A stretch of DNA of 64,000 nucleotides from positions 57,910 to 121,909 of the forward strand of contig JAJQCE010000024.1 in assembly GCA_021202895.1 (NCBI GenBank), in the 5' to 3' direction. Source of the stretch: Ruminococcus sp. Lineage in GTDB: Bacteria > Bacillota > Clostridia > Oscillospirales > Ruminococcaceae. Every line of letters starts with the position of its first letter. The stretch's first letter is position 1. The notes under the pieces are model-generated. The model made no database searches, had not been told where the DNA came from, and worked only from the letters and a program-made list of their open reading frames with translations. Positions 33,473-42,812 of the stretch are shown one piece after another. The translations under genes were made by a program, and so were the position numbers.

Positions 33473-33909
33473 CAAGTGTTGAGATTTTTACAGACGGTGC
33501 CTGTTCAGGCAATCCTGGTCCAGGCGGCTGGGGGGCTGTGCTAAGATATGGGCAGGCTGAAAAGGAGCTGAGCGGCGGCGAAGCTTCAACCACAAACAAC
33601 AGAATGGAGCTTACGGCGGTAATCAAAGCGCTTGAAGCTCTCACACGTCCCTGCAAGGTGACGCTCTACAGCGATTCAAAGTATATAATCGATTCTGTAA
33701 CAAAGGGTTGGGCTAAAAGCTGGCAGGCAAACGGTTGGGTTAAGTCAGACAAAAAGCCTGCTCTTAATCCCGATTTGTGGAAAAGGCTTTTGCAGCTTCT
33801 TGAGGTTCACGAGGTAAGCTTTGTCTGGGTCAAGGGTCATGCAGGGCATCCCGAAAACGAACGCTGCGACCGTTTAGCGGTTGAACAGTCGAAAAAATTT
33901 GCAAAATAA
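33469..33909 (+). CDS. rnhA: Ribonuclease HI
   Basis: A 146-residue enzyme that degrades RNA in RNA-DNA hybrids. The four acidic active-site residues are visible: Asp in [19 protein letters not shown], Glu in [16 protein letters not shown], Asp in [12 protein letters not shown] and Asp in [11 protein letters not shown]. The basic handle region [24 protein letters not shown] is present, as is [11 protein letters not shown]. It is coupled to nifU by an ATGA overlap and ends at a strong terminator. Confidence 0.95.
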   Translation: MTSVEIFTDGACSGNPGPGGWGAVLRYGQAEKELSGGEASTTNNRMELTAVIKALEALTRPCKVTLYSDSKYIIDSVTKGWAKSWQANGWVKSDKKPALNPDLWKRLLQLLEVHEVSFVWVKGHAGHPENERCDRLAVEQSKKFAK

Positions 33910-33910
33910 C

Positions 33911-33945
33911 AAAAAGAGCGGATTCATGATGAACCGCTCTTTTCC
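33911..33945 (+). terminator. Terminator of the nifS-nifU-rnhA operon
   Basis: AAAAGAGCGG.../...CCGCTCTTTT stem ending in a T-run. Confidence 0.88.
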
Positions 33946-34020
33946 TTTGTTCTGTTTAAGCCCAAAATATTTATGCTTGTCATGTACACTTATTTTTAGT
34001 CAGTGAAAAATGTATTTCAA

Positions 34021-34049
34021 TTTGCAAAAAATCCCATCTTGGATTTTTT
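34021..34049. terminator. Terminator of the dnaD-dnaC pair
   Basis: AAAAAATCC/GGATTTTTT, a symmetric stem with T-runs on both strands, adjoining the stop of the minus-strand gene at 34050. Confidence 0.75.
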
Positions 34050-35024
34050 CTATTTTTTTCTCGCTCTCACGACATTTTTCACCTGTCTTATATCCTTTCC
34101 CAAGAAAAGAAAGGTTGTGTATTCATTTAAAAGTCTTGAGGTTATTCTTTCGTCATAGCGTTTATTCATTTGATTTTCGTCAAGATTTGTTGAAATAATC
34201 GTAGGCTTTTTCAGATTGAGCCTGCCGTTTATAATATTGTACACAGCTGAATCGTTGAAGCTGTTCTTAAATTCTGACGCAAGATCGTCAATTATCAGAA
34301 GATCGGCGTTTAATGCTGTATCAAGAGTATTTCCGTCCTCTCGTCTGAAATACTCATTTTCAATTCTCCTTAGAAGGTCGGGTGCAGAGGAAAACACAAC
34401 GAAAAAGCCCTTATCAATAACAGTCTTAGCTATACATGACGACAAGAAGGTTTTGCCCAGCCCTGTTGAGCCTATAAACAAATACGATTGAGATACCTTT
34501 GGAAAATGCTCGCAAAAGCTGACAAAATTATTCTTGTATTTTACCATCTGTCTGCTAAGCGCTTCATTGTCATAATAGTCCGAACGAAAATCGCTGAAAT
34601 CGTGCAGCGCTATAGAGCTTTGCTTGTTAAGCTCATTTATCGTGTAGCTTTTTAAAAGCTTACTGGCACATTCACAGCGGATTCCCTCAACATAGCCTGT
34701 ATCGTGACACCTTTCACAGACATATTTCGCTTCAAGATAATTTTCATCGCCTGTCAAATCATAAACCATAGTCTTTATTCTTTTCTGTATATCTAAATTT
34801 TCCTCTTTCAGCTCCTCCGCCTTGCGCAAAGCGTCCTTGTCATGAGAGGCTACAAGCTTAACAAGCTTAATGCAGCTTACTTTAAGCGACTGCCTGAGTG
34901 TGTATATTTCAGGAGCTTTAGAGTAGACAAATTTTTCTTTCTCCTCAAGCTCAGCAGCTGAACGCTGACGTCTTTGTGCAAGCTCCGCTTCTGTTTTTTC
35001 ATACGCTTGCTCTGTGTACCTCAT
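34050..35024 (-). CDS. DnaC/DnaI-type replicative helicase loader
   Basis: A 324-residue AAA+ ATPase. Walker A is FIGSTGLGKTFLSSCIAK (about 190), Walker B is DLLIIDDLASEF, sensor and arginine-finger features lie in PTIISTNLDENQMNKRYDERITSRLLNEYTTFLF. The N-terminal ~150 residues have charged helices and a zinc-like Cys set (CERCHDTGYVEGIRCECASK). This combination is typical of clostridial helicase loaders (DnaC/DnaI), which place the replicative helicase at origins and restart sites. Its start overlaps the dnaD-like stop by four bases. Confidence 0.9.
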   Translation of the reverse strand: MRYTEQAYEKTEAELAQRRQRSAAELEEKEKFVYSKAPEIYTLRQSLKVSCIKLVKLVASHDKDALRKAEELKEENLDIQKRIKTMVYDLTGDENYLEAKYVCERCHDTGYVEGIRCECASKLLKSYTINELNKQSSIALHDFSDFRSDYYDNEALSRQMVKYKNNFVSFCEHFPKVSQSYLFIGSTGLGKTFLSSCIAKTVIDKGFFVVFSSAPDLLRRIENEYFRREDGNTLDTALNADLLIIDDLASEFKNSFNDSAVYNIINGRLNLKKPTIISTNLDENQMNKRYDERITSRLLNEYTTFLFLGKDIRQVKNVVRARKK

Positions 35025-36043
35025 GCTTCGTCCTCCTCAAAGCTAATAGTATCAGGATCAAACTCCTCAGCCATTTTCCTCCACAGCTTTAAATCATAGG
35101 ACGGCTCTTTCTCCTGATTTTTCTCTTCCTTATAATCCTTTTGATATTTTAAAATATCGTCAAGCTTATCAAAGCCCTTTTCATGCCAGTTTTTCAAAAT
35201 GCCATTTATGTAGTTAAGAATATTTTTTCCTTTTAAATCTCTGCAAATTTCACCGGCATAGCTTACGATTTTTTCATCAAAGCCCCAAGCCTGCCACTGT
35301 TCAAAGTACTCCCTTTGCTTCTTGGTAAGACTTCCCTCCAAACCAAAATCACTTTTGATTTTATTGCTGTAATCTCTCAAAGCAAGCTGTCTCTGAGCTT
35401 CCGCTTCAATCTGGTCATATTCGGTAATTCCCTTTGAAAACCAATCCTTTGCAACCGTTTCAGCATAAGCCATGCTTTTCTTGCCTATATCAACGCAAAA
35501 TTGAAGTATAATAAGAATCTCAGCAGCCGAAAATCCATAATATTCATACAAATTAAGTACAGCGGCAGTTTCGGTGTGATTTATCGGGCGACCGAAAATT
35601 TTCTGCAATTCATCGGTTAGAAGCTTAAGCTCCTTATTCTTTTCAACCTTTTCGGCAAGCTCCTTGGTTGTATAACGAACCTTTGCCGTTGCAGAAGCAG
35701 TCTTTTTCATCGGATTTACAGCCTCAGTAAGGCAAACTGGAAGATTCTCAGACTGCGCCTTAGGAACTGCCTTTTCAGTATTTTGTTCTTTATCCTCTGT
35801 AAGCCTTTCAAAGCAAGCTACACCGCTACTGCTCCAAAACTCAAGTGCGTCCTCAACCTTTCCAACGCTCAAGCCGCACTGCTTAGAAAGCTCAAGCGAA
35901 TCAATAACGCTCTCATTTGTACAAAGCGCACAGAGCAAAGCCTTGTAAAAATCAGCGTCCGCAAACCTTATGAAATTTTCTACAGCACTGCATGGAACGG
36001 TAAAATACTTACCGAATACAGGTGCGCTAATTTTATACTTCAC
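35021..36043 (-). CDS. DnaD-domain replication initiation/restart protein
   Basis: A 340-residue protein from GTG 36043 (MKYKISAPVFGKYFTVPCSAVENFIRFADADFYKALLCAL...). AAGGAG lies 10 bases upstream of it, and the promoter at 36095 would not transcribe the track's start at 36145. It has an N-terminal winged helix-like domain and two DnaB/DnaD C-terminal type repeats: (LQKIFGRPINHTETAAVLNLYEYYGFSAAEILIILQFCV...KSMAYAETVAKDWFSKGITEYDQIEAE) and (KQREYFEQWQAWGFDEKIVSYAGEICRDLKGKNILNYINGILKNWHEKGFDKLDDILKYQ). Together with the adjacent loader it forms the primosome loading unit. Confidence 0.9.
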   Translation of the reverse strand: MKYKISAPVFGKYFTVPCSAVENFIRFADADFYKALLCALCTNESVIDSLELSKQCGLSVGKVEDALEFWSSSGVACFERLTEDKEQNTEKAVPKAQSENLPVCLTEAVNPMKKTASATAKVRYTTKELAEKVEKNKELKLLTDELQKIFGRPINHTETAAVLNLYEYYGFSAAEILIILQFCVDIGKKSMAYAETVAKDWFSKGITEYDQIEAEAQRQLALRDYSNKIKSDFGLEGSLTKKQREYFEQWQAWGFDEKIVSYAGEICRDLKGKNILNYINGILKNWHEKGFDKLDDILKYQKDYKEEKNQEKEPSYDLKLWRKMAEEFDPDTISFEEDEA

Positions 36044-36094
36044 AACAAATCTGCTCCTTTTTAAATCCTGAAACATGGTAACCGAGTTATTTCT

Positions 36095-36123
36095 ATTATA
36101 CCACATTCTAATCAAGGTTGCAA
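36095..36123 (-). promoter_or_regulatory. Promoter of the dnaD-dnaC pair
   Basis: TTGCAA (36123-36118), 17-base spacer, TATAAT (36100-36095). It lies just downstream of the ABC permease stop at 36132. Confidence 0.75.
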
Positions 36124-36131
36124 GTGATTTT

Positions 36132-38357
36132 TTACAAATTTCCAATCAGGAGCGGATTTAAGAGAAAATAATCAAAGAAGTCTATCCCCAGAAGCGAAAG
36201 CAAAATCGGAGCAATCAAAATTGCCGTAGCCGCCACAAATGTAGAGATAAAGCTTTTTAGTTTACTTGAAAGAAAATAAATTATCAGCATTGCAAGAAAC
36301 AGAGCAAGAAATCTTCCAACAGAAATCAAAATCAAGTACTGCTTTATGCTGATGCTCCAATTTTCAAACGCTTCAAGCGAACACAAGGGTGCATCAATCT
36401 GCCTTGTGCCGTAGGTTGAAAGAACGTTATAAAAATAGGGAGCATAAGTCAGAATAAAAATTACAGCTATGATTAGCGTTCCTATTAAAAGCTTAATAAA
36501 AAACGTCGTTTTTCTCCCTCTTTTCGAGGTTTTAAGAAGCACGTTTGCGCCTGTCTGATATTCAACAGAATAAACATAGGTGAGTGAACAGATAAGAACT
36601 GCCATTGCGGTAAGGGCAAGCGTCAAATCCTTGTTTGAAGCTGATACATCACCCATTAAAAGCTTATAGCCGCTGTCATAGACAAACTCGCCGTTTTCAG
36701 TGGTCTGCAAATATTCAGCATGAGAAAGAACCTGCTCAAAAGCAAATTGCGGAGCAAGAATTTCCTGATATTTCATCATAACAAAAATGCCCTCATCAGC
36801 CGATTCAAGCTGGGTATACATTGCATTTTGAGCATCCTCAAATTTCTGCGCTTCAGCATTTATATATTCCTGCTTCTCCTGATTATATTCGCCCTCAAGC
36901 GTAAGCATATACTGCTTGTAATAAACCTCGTCCGCAGAAGAAAAGCTTTCGCTCATCGGTTTATAGGTGACTATTACAGCTGCTAAAAAGATAATTAAAA
37001 TAAAAGCTGCCTTTCCACCTATAAAAATCTTATAACACTCCTGCAAAAAAAGATTTGTCGAACATCCTTTAAAGAGATTGAGACTTGCAAAATTAAGGCG
37101 CTTTGATTTGCTTTTTATAACGCCTTTTTTATCAAAAACAAATATTGATATGAAAGAAAAAATCAATATCAAAAGAAAAATCGAAACAATAAAAACAGGA
37201 ATATAATTTATCGGAAAAGAAAAAACATTTAGATTTAAATACTGCGAAAAAATATCGCTGGTGTTTGCATATGCAAGAATATTGATATATTTAAATAGGC
37301 AAAGATAGCTTGCGGAGGGTATCGTATAATAAAGCACAGCCTCAAGCGCAATAGCTATAAAAAGCGAAGCATAAACCTTAATGGCGGAGTCAAAGATAAC
37401 TGAAAAAAGAAAGATAAGCCCTGCAAATAAAAGATAAACTGAAAGCTTTGAAGCAATAAAAAGCAGAAAAAATTCAAGCACGCTAAGTCTCAAATTACTG
37501 TCGTTAAAATTATAGACCGACTGAATTTGTCTTGACAAATCTCCAAATCCATATGTGAAATATGAAACTGCAAAATTAACGATATAAAGAAGAATTACTG
37601 CGACAAAAGCCGCAGAAAAGCAAACTAAAAGCTTTGAAAAGCCAAGATTTTTTCTGCCTTTAAATGTGGTTCTTGAAAGAATAATCTGATTTAATTCCTT
37701 TTCTCTGGTCAAAATCATAACGGAAATTGTCATTATCATTAAAAAGCCGATTAAATCTGTCGCAAGAAAATCGGTCGCCATTTCAACACCCTTTGAAGGC
37801 GCAACTTCAAGCATTGAGCCTTTTAATTTGATAAAATCATCGGGGGTTTTTTGAATATTTTTATAGCTAAAGGAATCCTCATCTGCAAAAAGAGAAATGC
37901 TGGCCATTTTTGCGGCGGTCTGATCTATCGATTCAAGATAATCGGTATAATTTGCACAGCTCTCAACCTCTGCAAGCACGTCCTTCATCAGCTGCTGTTC
38001 ATTAAAAATATCGTCAGTATAAACCAAATAGCTTTTACTTTCATATTCACTCATAAGCTCATCGCCGTCAATGTTCGGATATTCATTTAGCATATCAGAA
38101 ATATCCTCGCCAAAGGAAAGCATCTGAATAAGCTCAAGCTTCTGACAACGCAAGCTTATTTGTTCATATGCGCTTTGAGCGTCCAATCCATCTAAATCTG
38201 CAAAAACCGTCTTATATTGTGCGGCGGTGTAGTTTTCATTACTCTGATTTTCATTTACATAAAGCAAAATACCGTTTAACACAGCTAAAAAAATAAAAAT
38301 TCCAATCGTGCTTTTTTTGCAGAAAACCTTGACAAGCTCGCTTAAATATATTCGCAT
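36132..38357 (-). CDS. Large ABC-2-type permease
   Basis: A 741-residue membrane protein built of two similar halves. Each half has an N-terminal membrane segment (KVFCKKSTIGIFIFLAVLNGILLYV; ECYKIFIGGKAAFILIIFLAAVIVTY), a ~150-residue extracellular domain rich in charged helices, then several membrane segments. After each outer domain comes a segment typical of ABC-2/FtsX-independent exporters (ATDLIGFLMIMTISVMILTREKELNQIILSRTTFKGRKNLGFSKLL; LTLALTAMAVLICSLTYVYSVEYQTGANVLLKTSKRGRKTTFFIKLL). The two halves look like a tandem duplication/fusion, so one chain can serve as the whole transmembrane part. It follows the ATPase gene by 11 bases. Confidence 0.85.
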   Translation of the reverse strand: MRIYLSELVKVFCKKSTIGIFIFLAVLNGILLYVNENQSNENYTAAQYKTVFADLDGLDAQSAYEQISLRCQKLELIQMLSFGEDISDMLNEYPNIDGDELMSEYESKSYLVYTDDIFNEQQLMKDVLAEVESCANYTDYLESIDQTAAKMASISLFADEDSFSYKNIQKTPDDFIKLKGSMLEVAPSKGVEMATDFLATDLIGFLMIMTISVMILTREKELNQIILSRTTFKGRKNLGFSKLLVCFSAAFVAVILLYIVNFAVSYFTYGFGDLSRQIQSVYNFNDSNLRLSVLEFFLLFIASKLSVYLLFAGLIFLFSVIFDSAIKVYASLFIAIALEAVLYYTIPSASYLCLFKYINILAYANTSDIFSQYLNLNVFSFPINYIPVFIVSIFLLILIFSFISIFVFDKKGVIKSKSKRLNFASLNLFKGCSTNLFLQECYKIFIGGKAAFILIIFLAAVIVTYKPMSESFSSADEVYYKQYMLTLEGEYNQEKQEYINAEAQKFEDAQNAMYTQLESADEGIFVMMKYQEILAPQFAFEQVLSHAEYLQTTENGEFVYDSGYKLLMGDVSASNKDLTLALTAMAVLICSLTYVYSVEYQTGANVLLKTSKRGRKTTFFIKLLIGTLIIAVIFILTYAPYFYNVLSTYGTRQIDAPLCSLEAFENWSISIKQYLILISVGRFLALFLAMLIIYFLSSKLKSFISTFVAATAILIAPILLSLLGIDFFDYFLLNPLLIGNL

Positions 38358-38368
38358 TTTTTCACCGC

Positions 38369-39229
38369 CTAATCAAAGTAATAAAGATACAAGTCCTCTA
38401 AATCAGGTTTACAAAGCCTAAACTTAAAGTCGCTTGGAGTGTCGTCTGAAATGATTCTAACATAAATTTTTTTATCATCCTTTGAAATATTTCCTACTTT
38501 TTTATTTTTTGAAATTTCCTCTAAGCCTTTTTCATCGGTTTTTATTTCATAAACCTTGCTGCTGATTTTTTCACAAAGAATATGCGGTGCGCCGCTGTCG
38601 ATAATTTCTCCCTGCTTTAAAAGCAAAACCTCTTTTGCGATAAATTCAACGTCGGAAACTACATGAGTAGCAATTATAACAATTTTTTCAAAAGCAATCT
38701 GAGAAATTAAATTTCTGATTCTGATTCGTTCTTTCGGGTCAAGTCCAGCCGTCGGCTCGTCTAAAATTATAACCTTTGGATCACCAAGCATAGCCTGTGC
38801 AATGAGAGCTCGCTGCTTCATTCCTCCCGAAAATCCGCCAAGCTTTTTATTTGTACTGTCTTTAAGGTTTACAAGGCTGAGAAGCCGTTCAATATCCGAT
38901 TTGGCATCCTGCTTTTTCATGCCCTTAAGCGCAGCCATGTAGTAAAGAAATCTTTCAAGTGTAAAATTTGGATAAATGCCCTGCTGCTGCGGCATAAAAC
39001 CGAGTATTTTTCTGAATTCCGCTCCCATTTCAACCGTGCTTTTTCCGTCAAATTTAACGCTTCCAGAGGTTGCTTTTAAATTGTCGGTGATTATATTCAT
39101 AAGCGTGGATTTTCCTGCACCGTTTGGTCCTAAAAGTCCGTAAACTCCAGGATTAAATTCATATGAAAAGCTCTTAAGGGCGGTAAAATCGCCATAGTTT
39201 TTCGTTAAATTTTCTAAAGTTAAAATCAT
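38369..39229 (-). CDS. ABC transporter ATP-binding protein
   Basis: A 286-residue ATPase of the drug/peptide exporter class. Walker A is GLLGPNGAGKST, the Q-loop is in MPQQQGIYPNFT, the signature is LGGFSGGMKQRALIAQAML, Walker B is KVIILDEPTAGLDP and the H-loop is in IIATHVVSD. It partners with the 741-residue permease. The start codon ATG 39229 follows directly on the stop codon of the degenerate lipoprotein gene (TAA-ATG), with GGAGGG inside that gene's 3' end as the RBS, so it is translationally coupled to it. The ABC pair is the last part of the small-secreted-protein locus. Confidence 0.93.
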   Translation of the reverse strand: MILTLENLTKNYGDFTALKSFSYEFNPGVYGLLGPNGAGKSTLMNIITDNLKATSGSVKFDGKSTVEMGAEFRKILGFMPQQQGIYPNFTLERFLYYMAALKGMKKQDAKSDIERLLSLVNLKDSTNKKLGGFSGGMKQRALIAQAMLGDPKVIILDEPTAGLDPKERIRIRNLISQIAFEKIVIIATHVVSDVEFIAKEVLLLKQGEIIDSGAPHILCEKISSKVYEIKTDEKGLEEISKNKKVGNISKDDKKIYVRIISDDTPSDFKFRLCKPDLEDLYLYYFD

Positions 39230-39497
39230 TTAGCCCTCCAACTGTGTAATTGCCTTTTTGTAGTATTCATTCGTTCCCTCTTCATCATTTATAATTAAAA
39301 ATACTGCTTCTTTAACTTTAGTTATATAAACGATGTCATAGCTATTATCAAGTTTTGTCAAGGTTTTATCTGCTTCGTTAAAAAATAATCAAATTCGCTG
39401 CCATTCAACAAGGAATAGCCGTATACGCTGCAATCATCTTCCTCAGTATGAGAGCATTGCGGTTTATCACAAAGCGGAGCACTTTCCATCATTGAAA
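39230..39497 (-). pseudogene. Degenerate third C-x4-C-x-H lipoprotein gene
   Basis: Reading frames on the minus strand give FFDFSMMESAPLCDKPQCSHTEEDDCSVYGYSLLNGSEFDYF. This aligns with the C-x4-C-x-H...C segment of the two intact lipoproteins at 40984 and 44412. A T6 run then shifts the frame. The continuation NEADKTLTKLDNSYDIVYITKVKEAVFLIINDEEGTNEYYKKAITQLEG ends at TAA 39230, touching the ATPase start. A second T-run slip lies just upstream, and the signal peptide and most of the propeller-like body are missing. It is the remnant of a third cassette member. Confidence 0.65.
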
Positions 39498-39624
39498 AAT
39501 CAAAAAATCAAGTCTGTCAAAGGCTTTTATATGTTTTAAATAAAATTCAGCAATATAGACAATTATAATTTGAAGTTTTTGTGCATTATTATGTAAAGAT
39601 ATTTTTTTTTAAAGAATCAGGGCA

Positions 39625-40959
39625 TTATTTCTTTGACAATTCAGTTGAAAACTCAGAGATTAAATTTTCAATATTTGCAGCTTCTAATTCTTGTTTTAGA
39701 GATTGTATCTCCTCATCCAAATTATCACTTTTATAAAGTTCAGTATTGTATTCAACTTGATTTGAAAGATCATTATTTAAGTGAATATCCATGGCTGGAG
39801 ATTCCAAAACATTTTCGTCATAATATTTAATTTTATCCTCAGGTAAATCAAATTTTAATAAATAATCCCCTGTCCAAAGCAAGCTCTCATCTAAACCAAA
39901 AATTAGTTTATTAATATAGCTATCTATCACTTCGCCGCTGCTGTCAACAGCATAACCATTAACGGTTTCATAATCTGAACCGTAAATCAGACAATTTGCA
40001 AGACCACTATCACTGTGTAAAAGCTCAAGAATTTTAAAAGCAGCATCTTTATTTTCACTTGACGACAAGATACCAGTTGAAGCAGAATATCTTGTACCTA
40101 AAATAGCTTTGGTAGAAAAGGTATATATGTTTTCTTTTGTGATTCTTTCTGTATCCTTGGTGATACAAATAGACCAGTCATCGCTTTCATCGTCGTCATC
40201 AATTAATTTTCCATCATTATATAAGGTATTCATTTCGCTAAGCCAGTCAATGCAATCACTGCACTCAAAAGGATTAAGAACCTCGCAATCTTGCGAAATA
40301 AGAACGCCCTCGTTCAGCTCATATCCATAATATGAAACAAATTCAAAGCCATTAAGCTGATATAAAAGAATACCGTCATCGCCAAGTATATCGCTTAATT
40401 CAGAAATTGTTCCGCTGAAGCTTTCGGCAGATTCTTCGCCAATTTTGTCAAGATTGAAAATTATTTTAACTCCAATGTCCTGAGCAGTGCAGTTTGGAAA
40501 GGTGTATATACTACCGTTATATTTCACACTGTCCCAGAGCATTGAAGAAATTTGCGAATATATCTCACTATTTTCAAGATAGCTGTCAAGATTTTTATAG
40601 TATCCTGAAGAAATAAGCTCTTCTGCGACATCAGTGTCGTCATCATCAAAGCCTGTAAAAGCAATGTCAGGCGAAATGCTTTTTAGTTCACTATTATAAT
40701 TATCAAAGCTTAATGTTGTAATCTTCAGACCGAAATCATAGCCATTTTCTGCAAGCATATTGTTGAACAGATCAACATTTTCGTCTGAAATACTTACTAA
40801 ATCTGGCACTGCCCACTCAACATAAGTTTCAATATCACTTGTGTTTTCAGTACTGCTTGTAACGGAATCGGTCTCTTTTTTCTCACTTTCAGTAGCTTTT
40901 GAGCAAGAGGAAAGAAAGAATGTTGAAGCACATATAATACAGAAAATATTTTTTCTCAT
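39625..40959 (-). CDS. Solute-binding-like lipoprotein (cassette A)
   Basis: A 444-residue protein with a lipoprotein signal (CIICASTFFLSSCSKA). The mature part resembles family 1 extracellular solute-binding proteins: SSENKDAAFKILELLHSDSGLANCLIYGSDYETVNGYAV is the usual late segment. Some key features, such as the sugar-binding aromatic cluster, cannot be confirmed. The body is unusually acidic (DDDDTDVAEELIS, LIDDDDESDD). A paralogue is at 42813. No importer permease is encoded nearby, only an exporter-type ABC pair, so it may bind a secreted peptide or another surface ligand rather than feed an importer. Confidence 0.75.
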   Translation of the reverse strand: MRKNIFCIICASTFFLSSCSKATESEKKETDSVTSSTENTSDIETYVEWAVPDLVSISDENVDLFNNMLAENGYDFGLKITTLSFDNYNSELKSISPDIAFTGFDDDDTDVAEELISSGYYKNLDSYLENSEIYSQISSMLWDSVKYNGSIYTFPNCTAQDIGVKIIFNLDKIGEESAESFSGTISELSDILGDDGILLYQLNGFEFVSYYGYELNEGVLISQDCEVLNPFECSDCIDWLSEMNTLYNDGKLIDDDDESDDWSICITKDTERITKENIYTFSTKAILGTRYSASTGILSSSENKDAAFKILELLHSDSGLANCLIYGSDYETVNGYAVDSSGEVIDSYINKLIFGLDESLLWTGDYLLKFDLPEDKIKYYDENVLESPAMDIHLNNDLSNQVEYNTELYKSDNLDEEIQSLKQELEAANIENLISEFSTELSKK

Positions 40960-40983
40960 AATTTAGCCTTTCTAAATCATTCT

Positions 40984-42171
40984 TCATTTAAATTTTTTTA
41001 TAAATTTTAATGAATTGATTTTGCCAGAGTAGAAATCCTCTTTTTCTATACAACCCATTACGTAATCAGATTCATTATAGTAATTTAAAAAAATAGTATT
41101 ATCAGTCACCGCTGAAATTATGAAATCTGTATCAGCGTCCATCTGAATTTCCTCTATTTCTTCGGATTCAAAGTTTAAAAAATATGTTTTATTTTCACTG
41201 TTGCGAATTATTACACCATCTTTATCGATAGTAAATGAGCAGTCTGAATACTCTGCTTCAAAAGAAAAAATATTCATATCTGAAAGTCTGATTATTTTAG
41301 GTATTTTATCATTTACACAAACATATCCATAATTCATATCGTTGCAGGTTGCATTTGACGACCATAATATATTTTCGCTATTATCTTTAATGTTAAAATC
41401 GATTATCTCCAATTGTGAAATACTATCAATATATTCTGAAAATTCTTCTGAATCAAGATCCCATTCATCATAATCTACAGATTCAGACAGATAAAAATAA
41501 GCATAATAAATATCATCATCTGAAATATATACGCTTCTAATTTGTCCTTGATAGTTTTCTTTAACATCTGTAGAAATAACTGTGCCATCGTTTAAATTAA
41601 TTGCAGAAACAGTTGACCTGGATTTTTCAAGATTTTCTCCATTTTCATCGAAAGTACTAGAGTAGCCTAATATCAGATAATTCTCACTATAACGAGCTAC
41701 GGTAATCGACTGCGCATCAGAAATTTCTGCAATATCCTTTCTGTTTGTGCCGTCTGTATCAGCACGACAAAGCTTTTTATATGAAAATCCTGAATAATCA
41801 TCGTTATCAATGTTTGGAGTATAAAGAAAATATAAATTATCTCCAATTACAGCTGTGCAGGTTGTGTCAATTCCTTCAACAAAACCATCACAATCAGGTG
41901 TGGGATTTGTCGAAGACTCACCCTCATGGGTGCAATTTGCCTTTGAACAAATTGCGGTATCATAGCCACTTTCAATATCAAAATAATGAAGAATACTTTC
42001 ATCTGAAATATATGTAATGCCCTTATCCGTAAAGCTGTAATCTAAAAGCGATGACATACTGACATTTAAATTTTCATTTGAACTTTCGTCAGTAGAATCA
42101 GAGGATTTACACGACGATAAAAATAATGATAATGTAATTAACAAAATACAATAGTAGTTTGTTTTTTTCAT
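40984..42171 (-). CDS. Cys/His-motif surface lipoprotein (cassette A)
   Basis: A 395-residue lipoprotein (LLITLSLFLSSCKSS) starting at ATG 42171 with GAGGTG upstream. The track start is four codons earlier. Near residue 75 it has AICSKANCTHEGESSTNPTPDCDG, a C-x4-C-x-H-x(n)-C motif that may bind a metal or form disulfides. The body is made of repeated beta segments of ~45-50 residues (for example DTAICSK, NLYFLYTPNIDNDDYSG, ITVARYSENYLILGYSS, IYYAYFYLSES), suggesting a beta-propeller outside the cell. Paralogues: 44412 (intact) and 39230 (degenerate). Function is unknown. Confidence 0.75.
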   Translation of the reverse strand: MKKTNYYCILLITLSLFLSSCKSSDSTDESSNENLNVSMSSLLDYSFTDKGITYISDESILHYFDIESGYDTAICSKANCTHEGESSTNPTPDCDGFVEGIDTTCTAVIGDNLYFLYTPNIDNDDYSGFSYKKLCRADTDGTNRKDIAEISDAQSITVARYSENYLILGYSSTFDENGENLEKSRSTVSAINLNDGTVISTDVKENYQGQIRSVYISDDDIYYAYFYLSESVDYDEWDLDSEEFSEYIDSISQLEIIDFNIKDNSENILWSSNATCNDMNYGYVCVNDKIPKIIRLSDMNIFSFEAEYSDCSFTIDKDGVIIRNSENKTYFLNFESEEIEEIQMDADTDFIISAVTDNTIFLNYYNESDYVMGCIEKEDFYSGKINSLKFIKKFK

Positions 42172-42188
42172 TAGACACCTCATAAATT

Positions 42189-42220
42189 AAAGCGTTATAC
42201 ACATATAGATATAACGCTTT
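42189..42220 (-). terminator. Perfect 11-bp hairpin after secreted-protein gene A
   Basis: AAAGCGTTATA/TATAACGCTTT with a ten-base loop and no strong T-run on the minus strand. It lies between gene A and its lipoprotein gene, so it is probably a leaky terminator or mRNA-protecting structure, as in the parallel position of cassette B. Confidence 0.6.
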
Positions 42221-42238
42221 AAAATCTATATGTTTTAA

Positions 42239-42625
42239 TTAGTAGGTAGCAGAAGTAGATGCACTCCAACTTTGTGATGAATAAGTAACAGAGTGTGTCG
42301 CTTTTTCCTTCACGCTTCTACAACCTGACGGAGCAGAAAAGCTTACAGACGCAGAGTACATATATCCATTAGATTTAGAAACTTGGCCTGTTTTTAATGT
42401 AGAAGTATTAACATAAGAATATGTTCCCGTCACTCTCGCTGTTGTATTTGCAGAAGTTGATGTTGAACTTGAACCCGTTGTAGCTGTCACCTTAGATGTT
42501 CCTTTAACAGAATACCCAGATAAGGTACCTGTTTTTGTGTTAGCTGAAACTCCAAAATTCGTCATGCTTACCGCCATCATCATAGCTGCGCCGATTGCTA
42601 CTATCCTTTTCTTAAAACAGGTCAT
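42239..42625 (-). CDS. Small secreted Ser/Thr-rich protein A
   Basis: ATG 42625 (MTCFKKRIVAIGAAMMMAVSMTNFGVSA) is used. AGGAGGT lies 5-6 bases upstream, and the track start reads through the leader. It is 128 residues: a Sec signal peptide of 28 and a mature part of about 100, rich in Ser, Thr, Gly, Tyr and Val with alternating strand-like pattern and one Cys (PSGCRSVKEK). There are no charged clusters, LPXTG or double-Gly leader. The RBS and the first six codons are nearly identical to secreted protein B (46043). The product could be a bacteriocin-like protein or a secreted surface adhesive. There is no enzymatic motif. Confidence 0.8.
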   Translation of the reverse strand: MTCFKKRIVAIGAAMMMAVSMTNFGVSANTKTGTLSGYSVKGTSKVTATTGSSSTSTSANTTARVTGTYSYVNTSTLKTGQVSKSNGYMYSASVSFSAPSGCRSVKEKATHSVTYSSQSWSASTSATY

Positions 42626-42684
42626 TTTAAGACCTCCTGTTGAAATTATTCCGCTAATATTAAATATACTAATGTTACAATTTA

Positions 42685-42756
42685 ATAATAACATACTACC
42701 ATTGCTTTGTCAATAGTTTTTTTTAAAAAAAAAAGAAATTTTGTATAATTGCACAA
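42685..42756 (-). promoter_or_regulatory. Promoter and upstream motif of secreted-protein gene A
   Basis: TTGACA (42713-42708), 17-base spacer, TATTAT (42690-42685). The upstream motif TTGTGCAATTATACAAAA (42756-42739) matches the one upstream of gene B at 46149-46166. The A/T tract between them is also shared. The rest of 42757-42812 shows nothing. Confidence 0.7.
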
Positions 42757-42812
42757 ATTTTTACTTAAAGCTTTGTAAAATATGACAAAATCAAAAATAA
42801 TTTTTTTATAAA

